From the NCBI GenBank assembly GCA_951213105.1, contig OX578137.1:73900604-73964603 (forward strand): 64,000 nt of DNA, read 5' to 3'. A program made the position numbers and the translations under genes. Position 1 is the first letter of the stretch, and each line of letters begins with the position of its first letter. The notes under the pieces were generated by a model. That model was given only the letters and a program-made list of their open reading frames with translations, did not search any database and was not told the origin of the DNA. This document shows, one piece after another, positions 1 to 12,667 of this stretch. The DNA comes from Amaurobius ferox. Its lineage: Eukaryota; Arthropoda; Arachnida; Araneae; Amaurobiidae.

Positions 1-1619
1 GACACCTGTTAATCTGAATGTTCTACATTTTACTCAACTTCCATTTGCCTTAACAATAGTGTGAGGTTGAAGAAATGTTATCCTATGGATAAAATATGTG
101 GTACTGAAAAGAATGAAAATACCCTGGGTGCAGTTTGGGTTTTAAATTAATGAACTACTTAGTTTTAAGTTTTCTGGTTGGGCTTATTACTTTGGAGGAA
201 ATAGGGAAAATGATAAACATTCATATGAATAACATTTAGACTCTCTGCTGTGGCTTAAATTAAGTATATGACTCGAAAGAAATTCGAACACATATATATC
301 CTTTTAGATAAAAGACTATTAATAAAAATTATGATTTAATAAATTTTATTACATGTAGGTATTTATCTATATATGACCTGAGATTTTCGGTATAGATACT
401 TTATATAGTATGTCGAGTTTAACATAATTGAAAGCTGCAGATTTTGAGATTAGCAATTGCTATTCAGAGTTTCAAAACCGCTCATACCAGACAAACACAG
501 GAGTTTCAATATAGTGAAAGACCAATATGGACAGTGACGGAGAAGTGTCTGTATTTGAAGAAAAGTTCTGGGCCTATTTCTTTCCCACTGCTGTCCTCCG
601 ATACCTGATATTTTATTGCCAACAAATTTTTATTTACTAGTTTCTAAGTTTCAGTAGAACAATGATACATAATAAAATTCTATTTATGTCAATTTTTTGG
701 CTATTTGCTTTTTTAGGTGAGGGGGAGGGAGGAAGTGTAAAATTCTAAACATTTCATTGGAAAAAATTATAAAACGAATTACTCTTTGTTGAGATATTTA
801 ATGAAACTGGATCGATGCTAGTATTTAAATTTTCTTATGTATAGATATTTTTTATATTAGCGATACGTGATATATTTTTGGCAAAGTGTTGCAAAGTTTG
901 TTTAGAGAGTGATTTTAAGTATACTCCCTTATTGGCACGAATCAAAATGTTAATACCGAAGCCAGGGTTGGAAACAATAGTAAGACGTCCGCGTTCGTCT
1001 GCATTCTTTTCGATTGGGATTTATAAAATTTAACTTTCCATAGGGAATTTTATATGAGCTTTAATCAGAATTTATATTTCCCCTTAATATTCCATTCAAT
1101 GAACCGTATTTGCAGTAATACGAATTAACAGCGCGATTTGATTATCCGAATTACCGTTTTTTTCATCATTTCCTTCCGGTATTAGGTAAATAATCAACTG
1201 GAGAGCAATGTTTGATATTTGATCAGCAGTTAATACCATTAACTATATTCTGAAAAAATAAATTGTGTTTTTTGTTGGAAAAATAGCAAATATCTTTAAT
1301 TAGATATTTTATTCGGTAATTCAGCAGGACGGTTTTAAACTTGGTTTTCGGTTACCAACATATAAAAAATTGTAAACGAGCTACAAACACATCTGGTTTT
1401 GCAGAAATTGACTGATTTACTGCAACAAAATTTAAAACTCATCTTAAATTTGCTATGAAAATGCAACATTAAATCTACAAATAAATTCATGAATTATCTA
1501 CCTTGTCAGTAATGATTACAAACATTCCTCTGTCAGATATGGTCAAATACATTATTTAGACTATGCTGTTATCACATTATCTTGACAATTAAATACTTAT
1601 CGGCGTACTTGATGCAATT
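1..1619. other. AT-rich intergenic DNA
   Basis: I see no coding region, RNA gene or clear repeat here. The stretch is AT-rich, with stop codons in every frame and no open frame of useful length. Confidence 0.5.
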
Positions 1620-1900
1620 GCGTTAATTTTAATTAATCCCTTAAGTTATCCAGTTCTCCGTTCTCTAGGGAATTTGACCCAAATAAATGCATGCTTTGCG
1701 AATTGCATTCATATACAATATCCTTTGTAAACACAAGTGACTTATTGAGTCTTTATTTTGTTTGAAGGTTTTATCTAGAGATTAACTTTGTTTTCTGAGC
1801 TGTCTTCAATCGGATATTGAAGCATTTCCACCTGAATAGGTCGGTGAAAAAGTTTCTTAATAGTTTTATCTTTCGCGATTTGATAGTGTTTTGACACTGG
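1620..1900 (+). repeat. Diverged direct repeat, copy 1 of 2
   Basis: This segment aligns loosely with 3455-3740. Shared landmarks in the same order are GCTTTGCGAA, CATTCATAT, AGATTAACTTTGTTTTCT against AGATTTACTTTCTTTTCT, and GAAGCATTTCC. The two copies lie about 1.84 kb apart in the same orientation and flank the Helitron-like fragment that ends at 3302. The family is not identified. Confidence 0.5.
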
Positions 1901-2129
1901 ATTGCGAAATAAAGGCCAGTATATTTTGTACAATTTCCAATACAATTGGAAAATTGATATTTTACTAATTATTTTCTAAAAATTATTATTTAAAATATAA
2001 TAAATTTAAAATTAACTGATCAGGTATTTAATATTTACAAAGAAAATAATATAAATCAATCGATATTCGTTATAGATAATTGCATATTAAACTGAGGTTA
2101 AAGTTATATGGATAAGAGTTAGCTATTTT

Positions 2130-3302
2130 ATTATGAGGATTTTATGAGGATGATTCTTATATCATGTTACTCGGCAACGCAATTATATCTACGTTTATAC
2201 GGCAGACGTATTTTATTAATATTTTTTCGGTTTAAATATTAAATAAAATAATATAAAAATATATTTTATAAATGTACTGCATCGTATTTTTGATGGAATT
2301 TATTAATTTCGGACTAGATATTTTAAATTTCTTACATCATTTGTTTTATTTTAGCGAAGCGTGTTTGTTCTCAGACTCATATATTGTATTTAACCAATTA
2401 ACTTATACATTGCGTTTAGCCAGCAAACTCATAGTGTTTAGCTAATTGTTGAAATAACATAAGAGCAGTACGGGTAACTCTTAAATACCATTTTATCGTT
2501 TTCAGTTTGGCATATATAAACGGGATCAGGATGTATCACATGAGCTGAGGATTCAGATCTACGAATTCGGAAGGATATTGACAACTTCATAGATCTGAAC
2601 TTTTCTTAAACGTTGCCAAATCGATAAAAATGTCACCAAATTGATGAAAGTAATAATATATCAATAAAATTAATTATGTTTTGCTAGGATATAATACCTT
2701 AATAATGTTTTGGTAGACCAGCCGTCCAACGTGGTTACAAATTTAGCGACTTTTTCAAATGTCGCTAAAAGTTGTTGCCAAATTAATGAAATATGCTAAA
2801 TCAATGTCATCAATTATGTTCGGATAATAATAAAGATGTTTCAAAAGGGTATGTCAGCCAGTCCAATTTTGGCGACAAATTTAGTGAGTTTTTAAAATGT
2901 TGCAAATTGATCAAAATATCGCCAAATTGACGAAAATGTCGCCAAGTTGATAAATTGGCACTAAATTAAGGAAAATGACAACTAATCGATGAAAATTCAA
3001 TATGTTATAAAACTAAGGTTCATTTCCTTGATAATCTCTAACGTTTTGTGGGAATTAAAAAGAAAGCTAAAAATTTATTATAAACGGAACCAAGATGTTT
3101 CATTCATAGGATATGCCTGAACTAATTTTATGTAGGAAGAACAGAGCATCTCATACTCCTTTTTAGAAGAATTAAATTAAATATTTTAACAAAATATTTT
3201 GAATAACAATGACATCTAGAATACTATAGGAATTTGCACATAATCGGGAGTTTTAAGCTTCTTTATATTATATTTCGCGTAGGAAGAACGAGATGATGCT
3301 AG
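2130..3302 (+). mobile_element. Helitron-like element, 3' portion
   Basis: This stretch matches the internal and 3' parts of the elements at 14273-18613. Shared landmarks are the TTATGAGGATGATTCT block, TTGCTCGGCA-type sequence, the stretch of GCCAAATTGATAAAA-type words and the final CGTAGGAAGAACG block. It ends with CTAG followed by T, the typical 3' border of rolling-circle (Helitron) elements. I could not find a TCTATATAA-type 5' border, so it is probably 5'-truncated. No Rep/helicase coding sequence is present, so it is non-autonomous. Orientation is inferred from the CTAG end. Confidence 0.55.
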
Positions 3303-3454
3303 TTCTATAATAAATTCGATTTATAAATTATTCGTACAAAATTACAAGATTATTTTTTTCTCACTCAGATGTATGAAATAGATTCTATGCAACAAAATGC
3401 GTTTCTGCCAGAGGCATTATTTATTTCTTGTCAGCGAACTGTATATTTATTGTT

Positions 3455-3740
3455 GAATTTAATTAACGTGTGCTGATTCCTTTTAACCCCTCTATTTATT
3501 TGAAATTCCATTGCCTATGGGATTTTCATCAATATTAATCCTTAGTATACAGCATACTTTGCGAAACACATTCATATCAGATCTGTCCTGATTTGAAAAG
3601 TTAACGGACATTTTGAGTGTTTGTGTTGCAGATTTTGTCTTGAGATTTACTTTCTTTTCTCCTCGCCGTATTTGATCAGAATTTGAATCTTATATCTCAT
3701 ACAGGAAACTTGAAGTATTTCGTTTGTGTAGAAATTATTT
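3455..3740 (+). repeat. Diverged direct repeat, copy 2 of 2
   Basis: Partner of 1620-1900, with the same ordered landmarks (ACTTTGCGAA, ACATTCATATCAG, AGATTTACTTTCTTTTCT, GAAGTATTTCG). It is strongly diverged and non-coding. Confidence 0.5.
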
Positions 3741-4119
3741 AATATTTATAAGTGAACTTGTGAGTTCTATAACGAATTCGATTTCCAGACGTCATGGTAG
3801 ATAACAACCTGTGTAAAAAATGTCACCCATGACCTATTACATTGTAGCTAGTGCTGCTTAGCAACATAATGTATTTGCAAATAAAAATATTTCTGAATCA
3901 ATTCCTTTTCGCAGAGCACCAATCACTAATAAAAATTAGTAAATGTATTATGCTTTTTCAGAATAATAAACCATCCTATTGTTTTGGTCACACCGGGATA
4001 TGTTACTTTGGACGTGAATGTGAATCAATCTTATTTAGACTTGAATTTCCTGAACCTCCTGTTTTCAAATCACACACTCCTGTCTATCAAGCAAATCATT
4101 GACAGGTTGCCAAAGAATC

Positions 4120-4385
4120 TACATTCAGGTCATCAGATAAGATAATTTTTACGGACTTTCATAGTTCCTTAGATGCCTTTAACCTCCTATGTATGATAAG
4201 TAATGCAAGGATTAATTGAATTCATTTATTCAAGTATCACGGACTAATATAATTTTTACTGGCTTTCATAGTTCGGTAGATACCTTTAAGCTTATACTAG
4301 AAATCTATACTAGAAAATATAAACATTGTCTGAGAGTTAAAACAGGGATTAATAATGGAATTCATTCATTCAAGTTCTTAAAAGG
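4120..4385 (+). repeat. Tandem duplication, about 109-bp unit
   Basis: ATAATTTTTACGGACTTTCA at 4142 recurs as ATAATTTTTACTGGCTTTCA at 4251. Both are followed by TAGTTC, a TTAGATGCC or GTAGATACC variant, and TTTAA. Flanking words such as GGATTAAT and GAATTCATTTATTCAAG also occur twice. This is a simple two-copy local duplication with no coding sense. Confidence 0.7.
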
Positions 4386-4724
4386 CGAATGGGCGGCAAT
4401 TGAAGAAATGCATCCCTAGAGCAGCATGCCCTGAAGCAGTATGGTCCCGAGTTAAAAATGCATATTCTTTGGTAGGGGACTGCTTCCAAAGCGCTTGAAC
4501 AGGCACAGGACTTAACTGAATTGTCTTCCAAAAAATAAGCACGGAGCAATAAATCCGACATAACTAAAAAAGTTCAGCATTGATTGATTGACTTCAAATT
4601 TCACAAAAAGTTAAATAAATTAGAATATTGTATACTCTTTATGTGCTTACGTACATTAGGAAAAAAATTAGTACATTCGGTTATTTTATATGCTATACAA
4701 ACAAACCAAACACGCCCTGATATA

Positions 4725-5520
4725 GGATGTAACTTCTCTTGGCATTGACACGAGCTCCGCATTGATGTTTCATCCTTTCATTCAGGTCATCCAGTGATGC
4801 AGAGGACAATAACTGCCATTCCCGTAAAAGAGTAATTTTCAGCTCACGGAAAGTAGTTGGAGGGGATAGACGGACAGAGAAAATTTTTTCAAGAACAACT
4901 CAACGATTTTTCGATGAGATTGAGCCTTGGAGAATACTCTGACTATTGCATAATACATTCGCTCTCAGGTTACTCGTCCACCATTCCAACTCTATGTGGA
5001 AGAGTGTTAATTTTAATCAAAAGAAAACCCGGACTCGCTGTTGCATCGTAGAGTCGCACAAAAATCTCGAGGACTTGATTCCGAAACATTTTCGTCGCTA
5101 CAGTACCCCCTGCGAGCACTTGCAGGTCGATAAGATATCCCAAAGAAAATCCAGCCCATTCATAACACTTCACGACTAAAGGAGCGGTATTCAACCATGC
5201 CATTGGATTGATTGTGTGTTCCTCATTCTTGCCAGACCCATATACGTTTATTGTCTTATTCTAAGGAAAAACATGACTCGTTAGTGAAGAGTACATTGAA
5301 CCATTAAGCTTCTGTCCAAATCGCATGCTGACAACATACCTTTAATCGTGTTCCTCTGTCTTTAGCGCTGAAAGGGGCACAATCTCGTTATACCCAGGAA
5401 TACAGTCTCACCCAGACATGATCGCTCGTTATACCCAGTCATCTCGTTATACCCAGGCATGATCCTTCGCCTCACGGTACTATCGGATATCGACTTTCTT
5501 GGAAAGGACATGTAAAGACC
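4725..5520 (-). pseudogene. Tc1-type transposase, decayed
   Basis: Read on the minus strand, this is a broken DDE transposase of the Tc1 group, which cuts and pastes its own element at TA sites. In order: a recognition-domain trace ISDSTVRRR near 5480; the first catalytic block VLFTNESCFSLE near 5290, where the usual D of TDES is N; VWQE and an NGM/MAW block (usual MVWGGI); GGTVATKMFRNQVLEIFVRLY; the second block INTLPHR, where the usual DDN Asp is lost; VDEYLR; and a C-terminal FRELKITLLREWQLL helix region. Several frameshifts and stops separate these pieces. The longest intact frame is 4970-5203. CTCGTTATACCCAG is present three times between 5380 and 5460, a small local expansion. Two catalytic residues are lost, so the copy is dead. 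No terminal inverted repeats were identified. Confidence 0.85.
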
Positions 5521-5574
5521 TGAAACCAATTTCCGGGTAATTGTTCCACTTGTTTAAAATTATTTCCATAAATA

Positions 5575-6804
5575 AACAAGAAAGATCAATTATGCTTAAA
5601 GCATTGATTATGAAACACTTTCCAACTTCAATGCAATTTTATTTAAACATGTCTAAAATGCGATACATTCCTCGGTAATATTTTAAAACTTATCACACAT
5701 TAATTTATTATATTTGACACCTTAAACCTTCATCGAAAAAAATTAACTTCAATCAAATGACGGCATTAAAGTATAAATTGCCTGGTTTAAACATCTCTAA
5801 AATGTGATACATTCCTCGGTAATAATTTTAGAATTATCATAATACAACGATAATTTATTATATTTGAAAACTTCATCGAAAACAACTGAAATTCATTCAA
5901 ATGACGTCATAAAAAATAACACGCCTGGCTCTCTCTATAAAAGCAACATTTCATTCATAAATAATTCCCCCATTCTTGTCATTCATCACAATGCTATAAT
6001 AATTTATTTTATTTAAAAATTAAGACCATTGAGCTACAAGTAAGTAAACTCAATGCGTAACTTCATCGAAAAATATCGTCCTTCGCTTTCTAAAATCAAT
6101 GAATATTTCATTCATATCAGCTAAGCAGACTCCATGGACTAAATGATTTTGTGTTAAAGAATTATAGCGATTCTAATACAACTCATTCTACATATTTTGC
6201 TGTTTACATTTTACATAGGTGAAAAATAGGCTTAATAGTAGAAATAATCAAATTTGGAAGAGCATTTAAACTGAAATATATTGTCATTGCGTTGTTTCAG
6301 TATGTAGATGCACGGAATTTAGGCAAAAATAAAGTAGTTTTAGGACGGATACAACACTCAATATGAATTAAAAAGAACTTTAAAAATCACGATTTTGACA
6401 CAAGATGGATGCCATATATCATTTTGAAGTGGGTCATGTGTTCGTTTCATATCATGGCCACGTGATCGCTTCATATAAGAGGTGTTATTATTATTTTAAT
6501 TTTTATTTAAAAAACAACTGAATATATTTCGCTGAATTTTTTTTTATATATTTTATGGAACAATTTGAATATTGCCTAAAATTTTCGAAGCAATTTGTGA
6601 ATTTTAAATCCGCTTAAAAATTGCTTGAAAAATTAGGTCCCATAGGGCTCAATATATTCCATTTTTTCAACCCGGGTTCAATCCAAAACTAATTGGGTGA
6701 TATTATTCATTTATATTCCCATAGGTCCTATAGACCGTCGGAACAACATACTAAAATTTCATTTTGATTAAGTCATTTTTATGGCAGTTATCGTGCTAAC
6801 GGAA

Positions 6805-6839
<35 letters not shown>

Positions 6840-6888
6840 ATGAACAATGTCATAAACACTTTTAAACTTTGTTGTAAAGTGTTAAAAA
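5575..6888 (+). repeat. Repeat B, full-length copy 1
   Basis: About 1.31 kb. It starts at AACAAGAAAGATCAATTATG and ends at GTTGTAAAGTGTTAAAAA. The minus-strand copy at 46561-47862 has the same ends and nearly the same length, which defines the unit. Near the left end, ATCAATTATGC and GCATTGAT form an imperfect hairpin. The right end carries a hairpin (AACACTTTT paired with AAAGTGTT). An (ACAG)n run lies about 50 bp inside the right end at about 6803-6838. There is no coding potential. The family could be a non-autonomous DNA element, but I cannot name the superfamily. Confidence 0.75.
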
Positions 6889-7434
6889 TGACAGAATGGT
6901 CTACAGAAAGAAATTGGCGACATCCTTAATGAATTGTTATGCCTCAAGCCTCCTAAATGCACCTCCCCGTTGAAAATCTTCCAAACGTATTCTTTGTGTC
7001 ATAACAAAGCTAATTCAAAATAAACCCTAACAATCTTCGAAGAATGTTCTTTGAGCACCGATACTCGCAGACGCAACACAAGTCTTTTTCACTCCACGCC
7101 TAATTTGTATATTGTTCGTAGAGCAAGGACAACTTCATTTGATATTACATATCCCCATCGATAACAACAGTAATTTTCAACAAATAATATCCACGGACAC
7201 GGATGCGTTCATTATTTAAAAATTGGGATCGCGTACTTTACTTTTGAAGTCAGTATATATGCGTGGTCATGCGCATACGCCCTAAAACACTGTGATTTCG
7301 CATATTTTTAAGAAATATATGCGATATATTTGATATATTCAAGAAAATATCTGACAAATAATAAATTAAAATTTATTGGGCAAATAATAACTTTTAGAAA
7401 CATTAAAATAAACACTTTTATATTATGAATTAAA
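6889..7434. other. Unassigned non-coding stretch
   Basis: No feature recognised. It is somewhat less AT-rich than the surroundings near 7080-7270. Confidence 0.4.
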
Positions 7435-7460
7435 TTGAATTTTGATAACATTATACAACT

Positions 7461-7678
7461 AGCCAAGTTATGTCATGGTCGCGGCAGTGAAAGATTGTTC
7501 GAACGCTCTGCTTGCAACGGTGAGCTAGAGGTTAGCAACTACGATAAAGAAGATGATTGTACGGATGTCTCCGGCCTTGTGAATCCCTTGATAGAAAGCG
7601 TGGACTTGGAAGATAACATCTGGGCGTTAACCCTGGTGGAGTTACAGAAAGTTCAGATTCATTTGCTACGATCAATGG
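7461..7678 (+). CDS. Candidate host exon, protein not recognised
   Basis: One frame stays open from 7435 to 7686 and looks coding. It is clearly GC-richer than its flanks, rich in acidic residues and varied in composition, including SERLFERSACNGELEVSNYD, a DKEDD cluster and ALTLVELQKVQIHLLRSM. There is no good ATG near the left end, so I read it as an internal exon rather than a whole gene. An acceptor-like ACAACTAG ends at 7460, and ATCAATG|GTAATA at 7678/7679 would serve as a donor. Frame stops follow directly after the donor. I do not recognise the protein family. It could be an exon of a host gene whose other exons lie outside the window, or a fossil of a captured gene. No neighbouring exon was found within several kilobases. 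Confidence 0.4.
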
Positions 7679-7689
7679 TAATATAATGA

Positions 7690-8146
7690 TCCTGAATTCA
7701 AAGTTGGATAAAACTCCGGATGACTTAACAAGACACAAGTTTGTTTGGCAGTAGTAACTTATCCATTTTCGAATCATTATACACGAATATGGAATTGGTA
7801 CAATCACAAAATTTCGGTTCCCTATACCAGGGTTGCCAACTGTTAGTGATACATTTTTGCGTGATCATTGGGTAATAAATGGCTTGATTAACAATTTCTA
7901 TGACTGAGTACGAATTTATAGTTTTAATTATGAAAATAAACTGCAAGCGGCGCAGCTCACACAAAAGTATCGTCACCAATTGAACCAAGATATGTAAGAA
8001 ATCCCTAAACTAAATGTTGATTAGCTGGAATATACTTTTCCAGGTTGCAGTTTCAATTAAAATTTGTTATTTGTCTGTATAACATGAAGTAGGAATATAA
8101 AGCTTATCACATGTGTTATGTCACTGCAAGTTAAATTCCTCACAAG
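7690..8146. other. Unassigned AT-rich stretch
   Basis: Open frames on the minus strand here are low-complexity and hydrophobic, without recognisable motifs. I see no feature. Confidence 0.4.
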
Positions 8147-8920
8147 AAAAAAAAAATCTGATGTGGCCAACACATGACTTTCCTTATATAATGTAATGAA
8201 TTTACTACTGTTACAGTAAAAAAAATAGGTTTTTCTTATAGTAGATACTAATATTCTTTCCAAGATATTGAATTTTCGACAATTAGTGGTCATTTTCATT
8301 GATTTAGCGTCATTTTTATCCATTTGGCGAGATTTTCGTTAATTTGGCAGCATTTCAAAAAGTCGCCAAGTTGGCGACATTCCGCCAATTTTGTCGCCAA
8401 AATCTCGCCAAGCGTTATGGACGAAGAAATAAGTTATTCTTACAGCAGATAAATGATTATTGGCGTTCAAATACAAAAGTATTACTCAAAGTATCTTTTT
8501 TCATGAATGGAACAAGCTAGATCTACGAGAATGATGTCACCCAATTTATCGCATGGTATTACATATGAAAAGTGAACATGTTTCTCAACAAGATTTTTTT
8601 TCAATTTTATATGACTTTTTGATATTTTTTTTTGAAAAATGTGCAATATCTCGAGAACGGTTCATGTTAGCGTTCTAAAATTCATGTCAATCGTTTTCTA
8701 ATAAAAAATTACATAAGAAATGTCTATTTGCGTAACTTTATTAGTGGTTTTGATTTTTTGACGATTTTTCAAATTTTCATTCGAAAATTTAGGGGGGTTC
8801 TGAACATTCGATTGCGTATAAAAACAATAGGCTTTCAGTGTTTACGGATTGTGATTTTTGTACCAAATTTGATTCGAATCGGTCCATTCGTTCGTCAGTT
8901 ATCGTCTCCACAGACCCACT

Positions 8921-8969
<49 letters not shown>

Positions 8970-9105
8970 ACACACAGACATCACTTCAAAAATGTTTGAT
9001 TCGTGATCAGGGATGCTTGAAACGTGCTCTCCCGTCGAAAACTCGAATTCGAATTTTCGACCCCGTCACAATACTTTCCTTATACATTATGTATATAAGG
9101 AAAGT
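8147..9105 (-). repeat. Repeat G, copy 1
   Basis: Reverse-orientation copy of the most abundant repeat in the window. Its 5' border is the palindrome at 9073-9105 (ACTTTCCTTATACATTATG and its near-mirror). Its 3' border is the poly-T/ACATCAGATTTTT side at 8147. In element order it holds a GTCGAAAATTCGAATTCGA block, a (GT)n microsatellite, an ATATCTCACGAACGAATG-type block, an AACCGTTCTCGAGATATTGC block, and a CGCCAA/TTGGCG dyad near 8360-8376. No protein is encoded. Superfamily unknown. Confidence 0.8.
8922..8974. repeat. (CA)n microsatellite inside repeat G
   Basis: An uninterrupted CA run of about 41 bp at 8922-8962 continues after one T as TACACACACACA. It sits at the same internal position as the GT or CA tracts of other G copies near 51610-51670, 52320, 54830 and 63370. 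Confidence 0.95.
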
Positions 9106-11539
9106 AATAAGCATATAACAAACTAGTATCATAAGAGGATAGTAAAACTATAGACCCACAAAGAAGGCCTAACTAAAAAAGTTATGCATAGATATACCAC
9201 CATCATTTTATACTGAATATTCATTCAAAGTATACATTTCTGTTAAAATATCACTTTGACATTATAATCAACACAACATTTATTTCCATTTTAAATCCAC
9301 TTCAAATTGTTAGATAGCGCTAACCAAACCCGATTTCATATTAGTGTATGTTTCCTTATATATTATCTCATATCTTCACTCAAAACAATTCATTGAGGTA
9401 CAAAATGAGCTAATAATGAAATCTGCTCAACATTAGAATGCAGGATTACTATTACAGAGAAAACCATGTTATGAGTTATTGAATGACCTTGAACCCTGTC
9501 ACTTGTCTCCACAAACCCTCTGTGACTTCAGTCTACACAGTGTTTATATTATTAAAGTACAATAAAAATCCACTGACTCTTTTTTTCAATTTCTTTTTCG
9601 AAATTTTCTCAACTTCTACAACAGAAGGGTTAAGCACTGTGTCGCAACGTTAAGGGTTTCAAAAAAGAGCATAGAAATAGCTTTCAAACTCATATTTTCA
9701 ATTTCCATTAGTATATTCAGTTCGTATTACTGTAGTGGTAGCGAAAGACACGATTTTCATCAAAATGTGCAAGTTATTGAAATCTTCATTATTCACATAC
9801 GTAAATATAAAAAAATCTAATAAATATCTTAAATTTTAAAAGAATGGGCGTAACCTAGTTTCGGGAATATCCTAATCACGTGATCTAACTGCGTACTATT
9901 AAATAATTTGTCTTTATGTATATATTTTTTGTTTCCTCTTTCTTCATTAACTAAGCATGACAGTAATAAAGTGCTATATTTAAATAATGTCAGAATAAAT
10001 AGTTGCATATATTATAATAGTAATGACTTATATTTTTAAATGTCAAAAACTCAAATAGTCAGATATATTGATAATTTTAAAATGTCAAATAAATGAAAAT
10101 GAAACAAAATGCTACATATTTTTGGGAAACCAAGCGATTGTATTGCAATTTTTCATTAAATATTCTAACTATTAAGGAATTTTAAACTTCTTGTGCCACT
10201 TGAAAAGAACATGAGTAGCACTTTGAGCATAAGTGAATCTTAGTCGAATTGCCACAATCTATGTAGAGATATATAAACTGACTTTAAGTTTCTATTAAAA
10301 TAAAACCATAGAATTATTTCACTTATTCCAAGTACTTAATGTAGTCCTGAGTAGATCCACCAGTGGACCACTTAGAAATTTTAGGATGATTACCTGAATT
10401 AAGAAAAATATAGTAATTTTTCAAAACATTATCAGAATATACCTTTTATCAAATTCAAGTTATCGAAATTGACAGTTTAAGCCGTCCTGGAAATAATTAA
10501 CTACTTGCCATGATTTCACTGATGACCCCAGAAAATTACATTTGTGTCTAACATTCAATATTTTGTTGCCTACCAGAAATATTTCAAAAGAAATATACAT
10601 ATAAAACAAGATTTTGCCAAATAAACCGTAATGTTCCCATATTTTTTTTCTCACTTTGAAAAACGTCGCTCTGAAAACGGGCGAAGCAGTAAATTAAAAT
10701 ACATCTAAAGCAGTTGGCAATCAGGGGTACCAATTTAGCGATTTTGTCGCCACATCTGAAAATTTTAATTTTCATCTAGCTGCAAATATAGCATTTTTAG
10801 GACATATCTCAGTCCTAGAGATTAAATTTGTCATGTAGTGACAAATATGTGTTTTTATAACTTTTGTCTTAATCACCTTTCTTAGTTTAAAACGGTAGTT
10901 TTAAACTTCCATTTCCAAGAAGTTGAAAAATAGGACAGTTAGTGTAGAGTGACTTCAATTAAACGTTTAGATTTAGGTTCATATATCAAAATTTTAACGA
11001 ATTCGTTTATATTCTTGTTTCATCGTTATATCATTATGATTCGAACCTGTTCTAGTTTCACTCAACAAGAGTCTTAAGTGTCGTAGATCTGTGAAATGGA
11101 AACTTTGGAGATAACAAAAAAGATGTTTCACTATTTCCAGGAAGAATAGACTGAATCCTGTTTTGCAGTGTAATAGATGTAGTTTAATGTTAGTTTGTAT
11201 TTAGTGTTAGTTTTACTTTTAACATTCCCGATAAGGAGAACTTCGAAAAGAAACTAGTGAGCATCTTTATCTCAAATTTTGTGAATTATTCACATATCTT
11301 TATAAAAAATTTACGTACAGCCATCATTAGTATAAACAAATTCTTCAAATATGATGTGATGATGTCTAGTATACATTAAATTAACACTTGGCTTTTTAAT
11401 TTAACCTTTGTCGCTTCCAAGATATTACTTACTCGGGCATATACTTTTACTTTGCATAATTTTGCTCCAGATACACTATGTTTACAAAAGACAGATGATA
11501 ACAAGTCAAAAGGAAAATAATTAATGTAAATGTATCAAT
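9106..11539. other. AT-rich intergenic DNA
   Basis: About 2.4 kb without a recognisable gene or repeat. The short open frames around 10460-10775 (minus) are hydrophobic, overlapping and without motif, so I do not call them. Confidence 0.45.
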
Positions 11540-11720
11540 AATGCGAAATCTCCAACTTGTAATACCAAGGTTTGATATCGGGGTTAGCCAAAACGTGGTA
11601 GCCAGCATCACATCGTTGATATAAAAGTTGAGTATTCAAAACAGTGTCTTCCCAGTGAGTTTTGTCGAAATTGAACAAAGTTGCTGATTCGTTACAGATA
11701 AGGCATGCGATCTATAAGTT
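11540..11720 (+). repeat. Weak direct repeat, copy 1
   Basis: AATGCGAAATCTCCAACTTG followed by an ATCGGGGTTAGCC-type block and GATTCGTTACAGA resembles 12236-12380 (AATGCAAAATCACCAACTTA, GGCCAACATCT, AGTTCGTTACAGA). The pair flanks the MITE at 11762-12044. Similarity is partial. Confidence 0.35.
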
Positions 11721-11761
11721 GAAAGGAAGGAGCAGTCACAAAGCGACCTTGCAGTGAATTA

Positions 11762-12044
11762 TAAGGCTCCTAAATATACCGGCTGATACAACAGCTATTT
11801 TGACTCCAACTAATCCATTCAGTTATTGTCTGCTATACTATTTCAATGGCGCGTGATTGTTGTATGGCTTATATTTGATACACAATTTAGCTGTAATATA
11901 GGTGCTTCTGCTCTCTAAAAGTTATACCTATCATTCAAGATAGTAGTCTAGAGTGCTTTGATTTTCTATAGATCCCGAAATCGCTTCAACTGGGAGTCAA
12001 GATGAACGCTGCTGTTGCACCAGCCTGTATATTTAGGAGCCTTA
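11762..12044. mobile_element. 283-bp MITE with terminal inverted repeats
   Basis: The left end TAAGGCTCCTAAATATAC is matched by the complement of the right end GTATATTTAGGAGCCTTA. The inverted similarity continues inward through CCGGCTGATACAACAGC against CAGGCTGGTGCAACAGC and then TTGACTCC, giving arms of about 45-50 bp. The flanks GTGAATTA (left) and GTGAGTGA (right) match at 6 of 8 positions, which would suit a decayed 8-bp target duplication of hAT type. The interior has no coding capacity. Confidence 0.75.
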
Positions 12045-12667
12045 GTGAGTGACAAGAACCAATGATGTATTCGACGTCACTGAGAATCTTGGAAGATCAA
12101 GTAATTCGTTTGTACGCGGACATTGAGAGTGCAGAACGTATATTTTTTACAATGTTTATATTTTAAAAAGTTGACACGTTGAAAATAATAGAGTAAAGTA
12201 TGCTTCGTATTCTTCTAAGGTCAGAAATGTCGCGACAATGCAAAATCACCAACTTAGTAATGACGGGGTTTTCTCCCAAAACCGAAACGATTTAGGCCAA
12301 CATCTAGAATTGGGTTGAAGACCTCTCCAGAACAAGGCATTTAGTACAGCTTTGTAAGAGTTCGTTACAGAAACTATTACACAAAGTTTCCTTCGACATA
12401 TTCTTTCTTAATTCACTAAAATTTGAAAATTTCATATGATTCTATCTTTATCAACATCAACAGGCTGATAGTATTAGCCAACTGAAAAAATTGAGACAAA
12501 TTACTTTTAGTCACTCATATCATTTTAAATATATATCATGCAGAGATTTTGACAAACCGAGAGGACAATAGAAAAATGTGTCAATGCAAGAATAAGTTCT
12601 GATAATTCCAGAAAGATGTGTGGTAATCGAATTCCAAGTTACGTATGAAACGGCTACTCATTTATTA

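Noticed and set aside
10460..10775. Two overlapping minus-strand frames
   Set aside because: Short, in different frames, motif-free and in AT-rich DNA.
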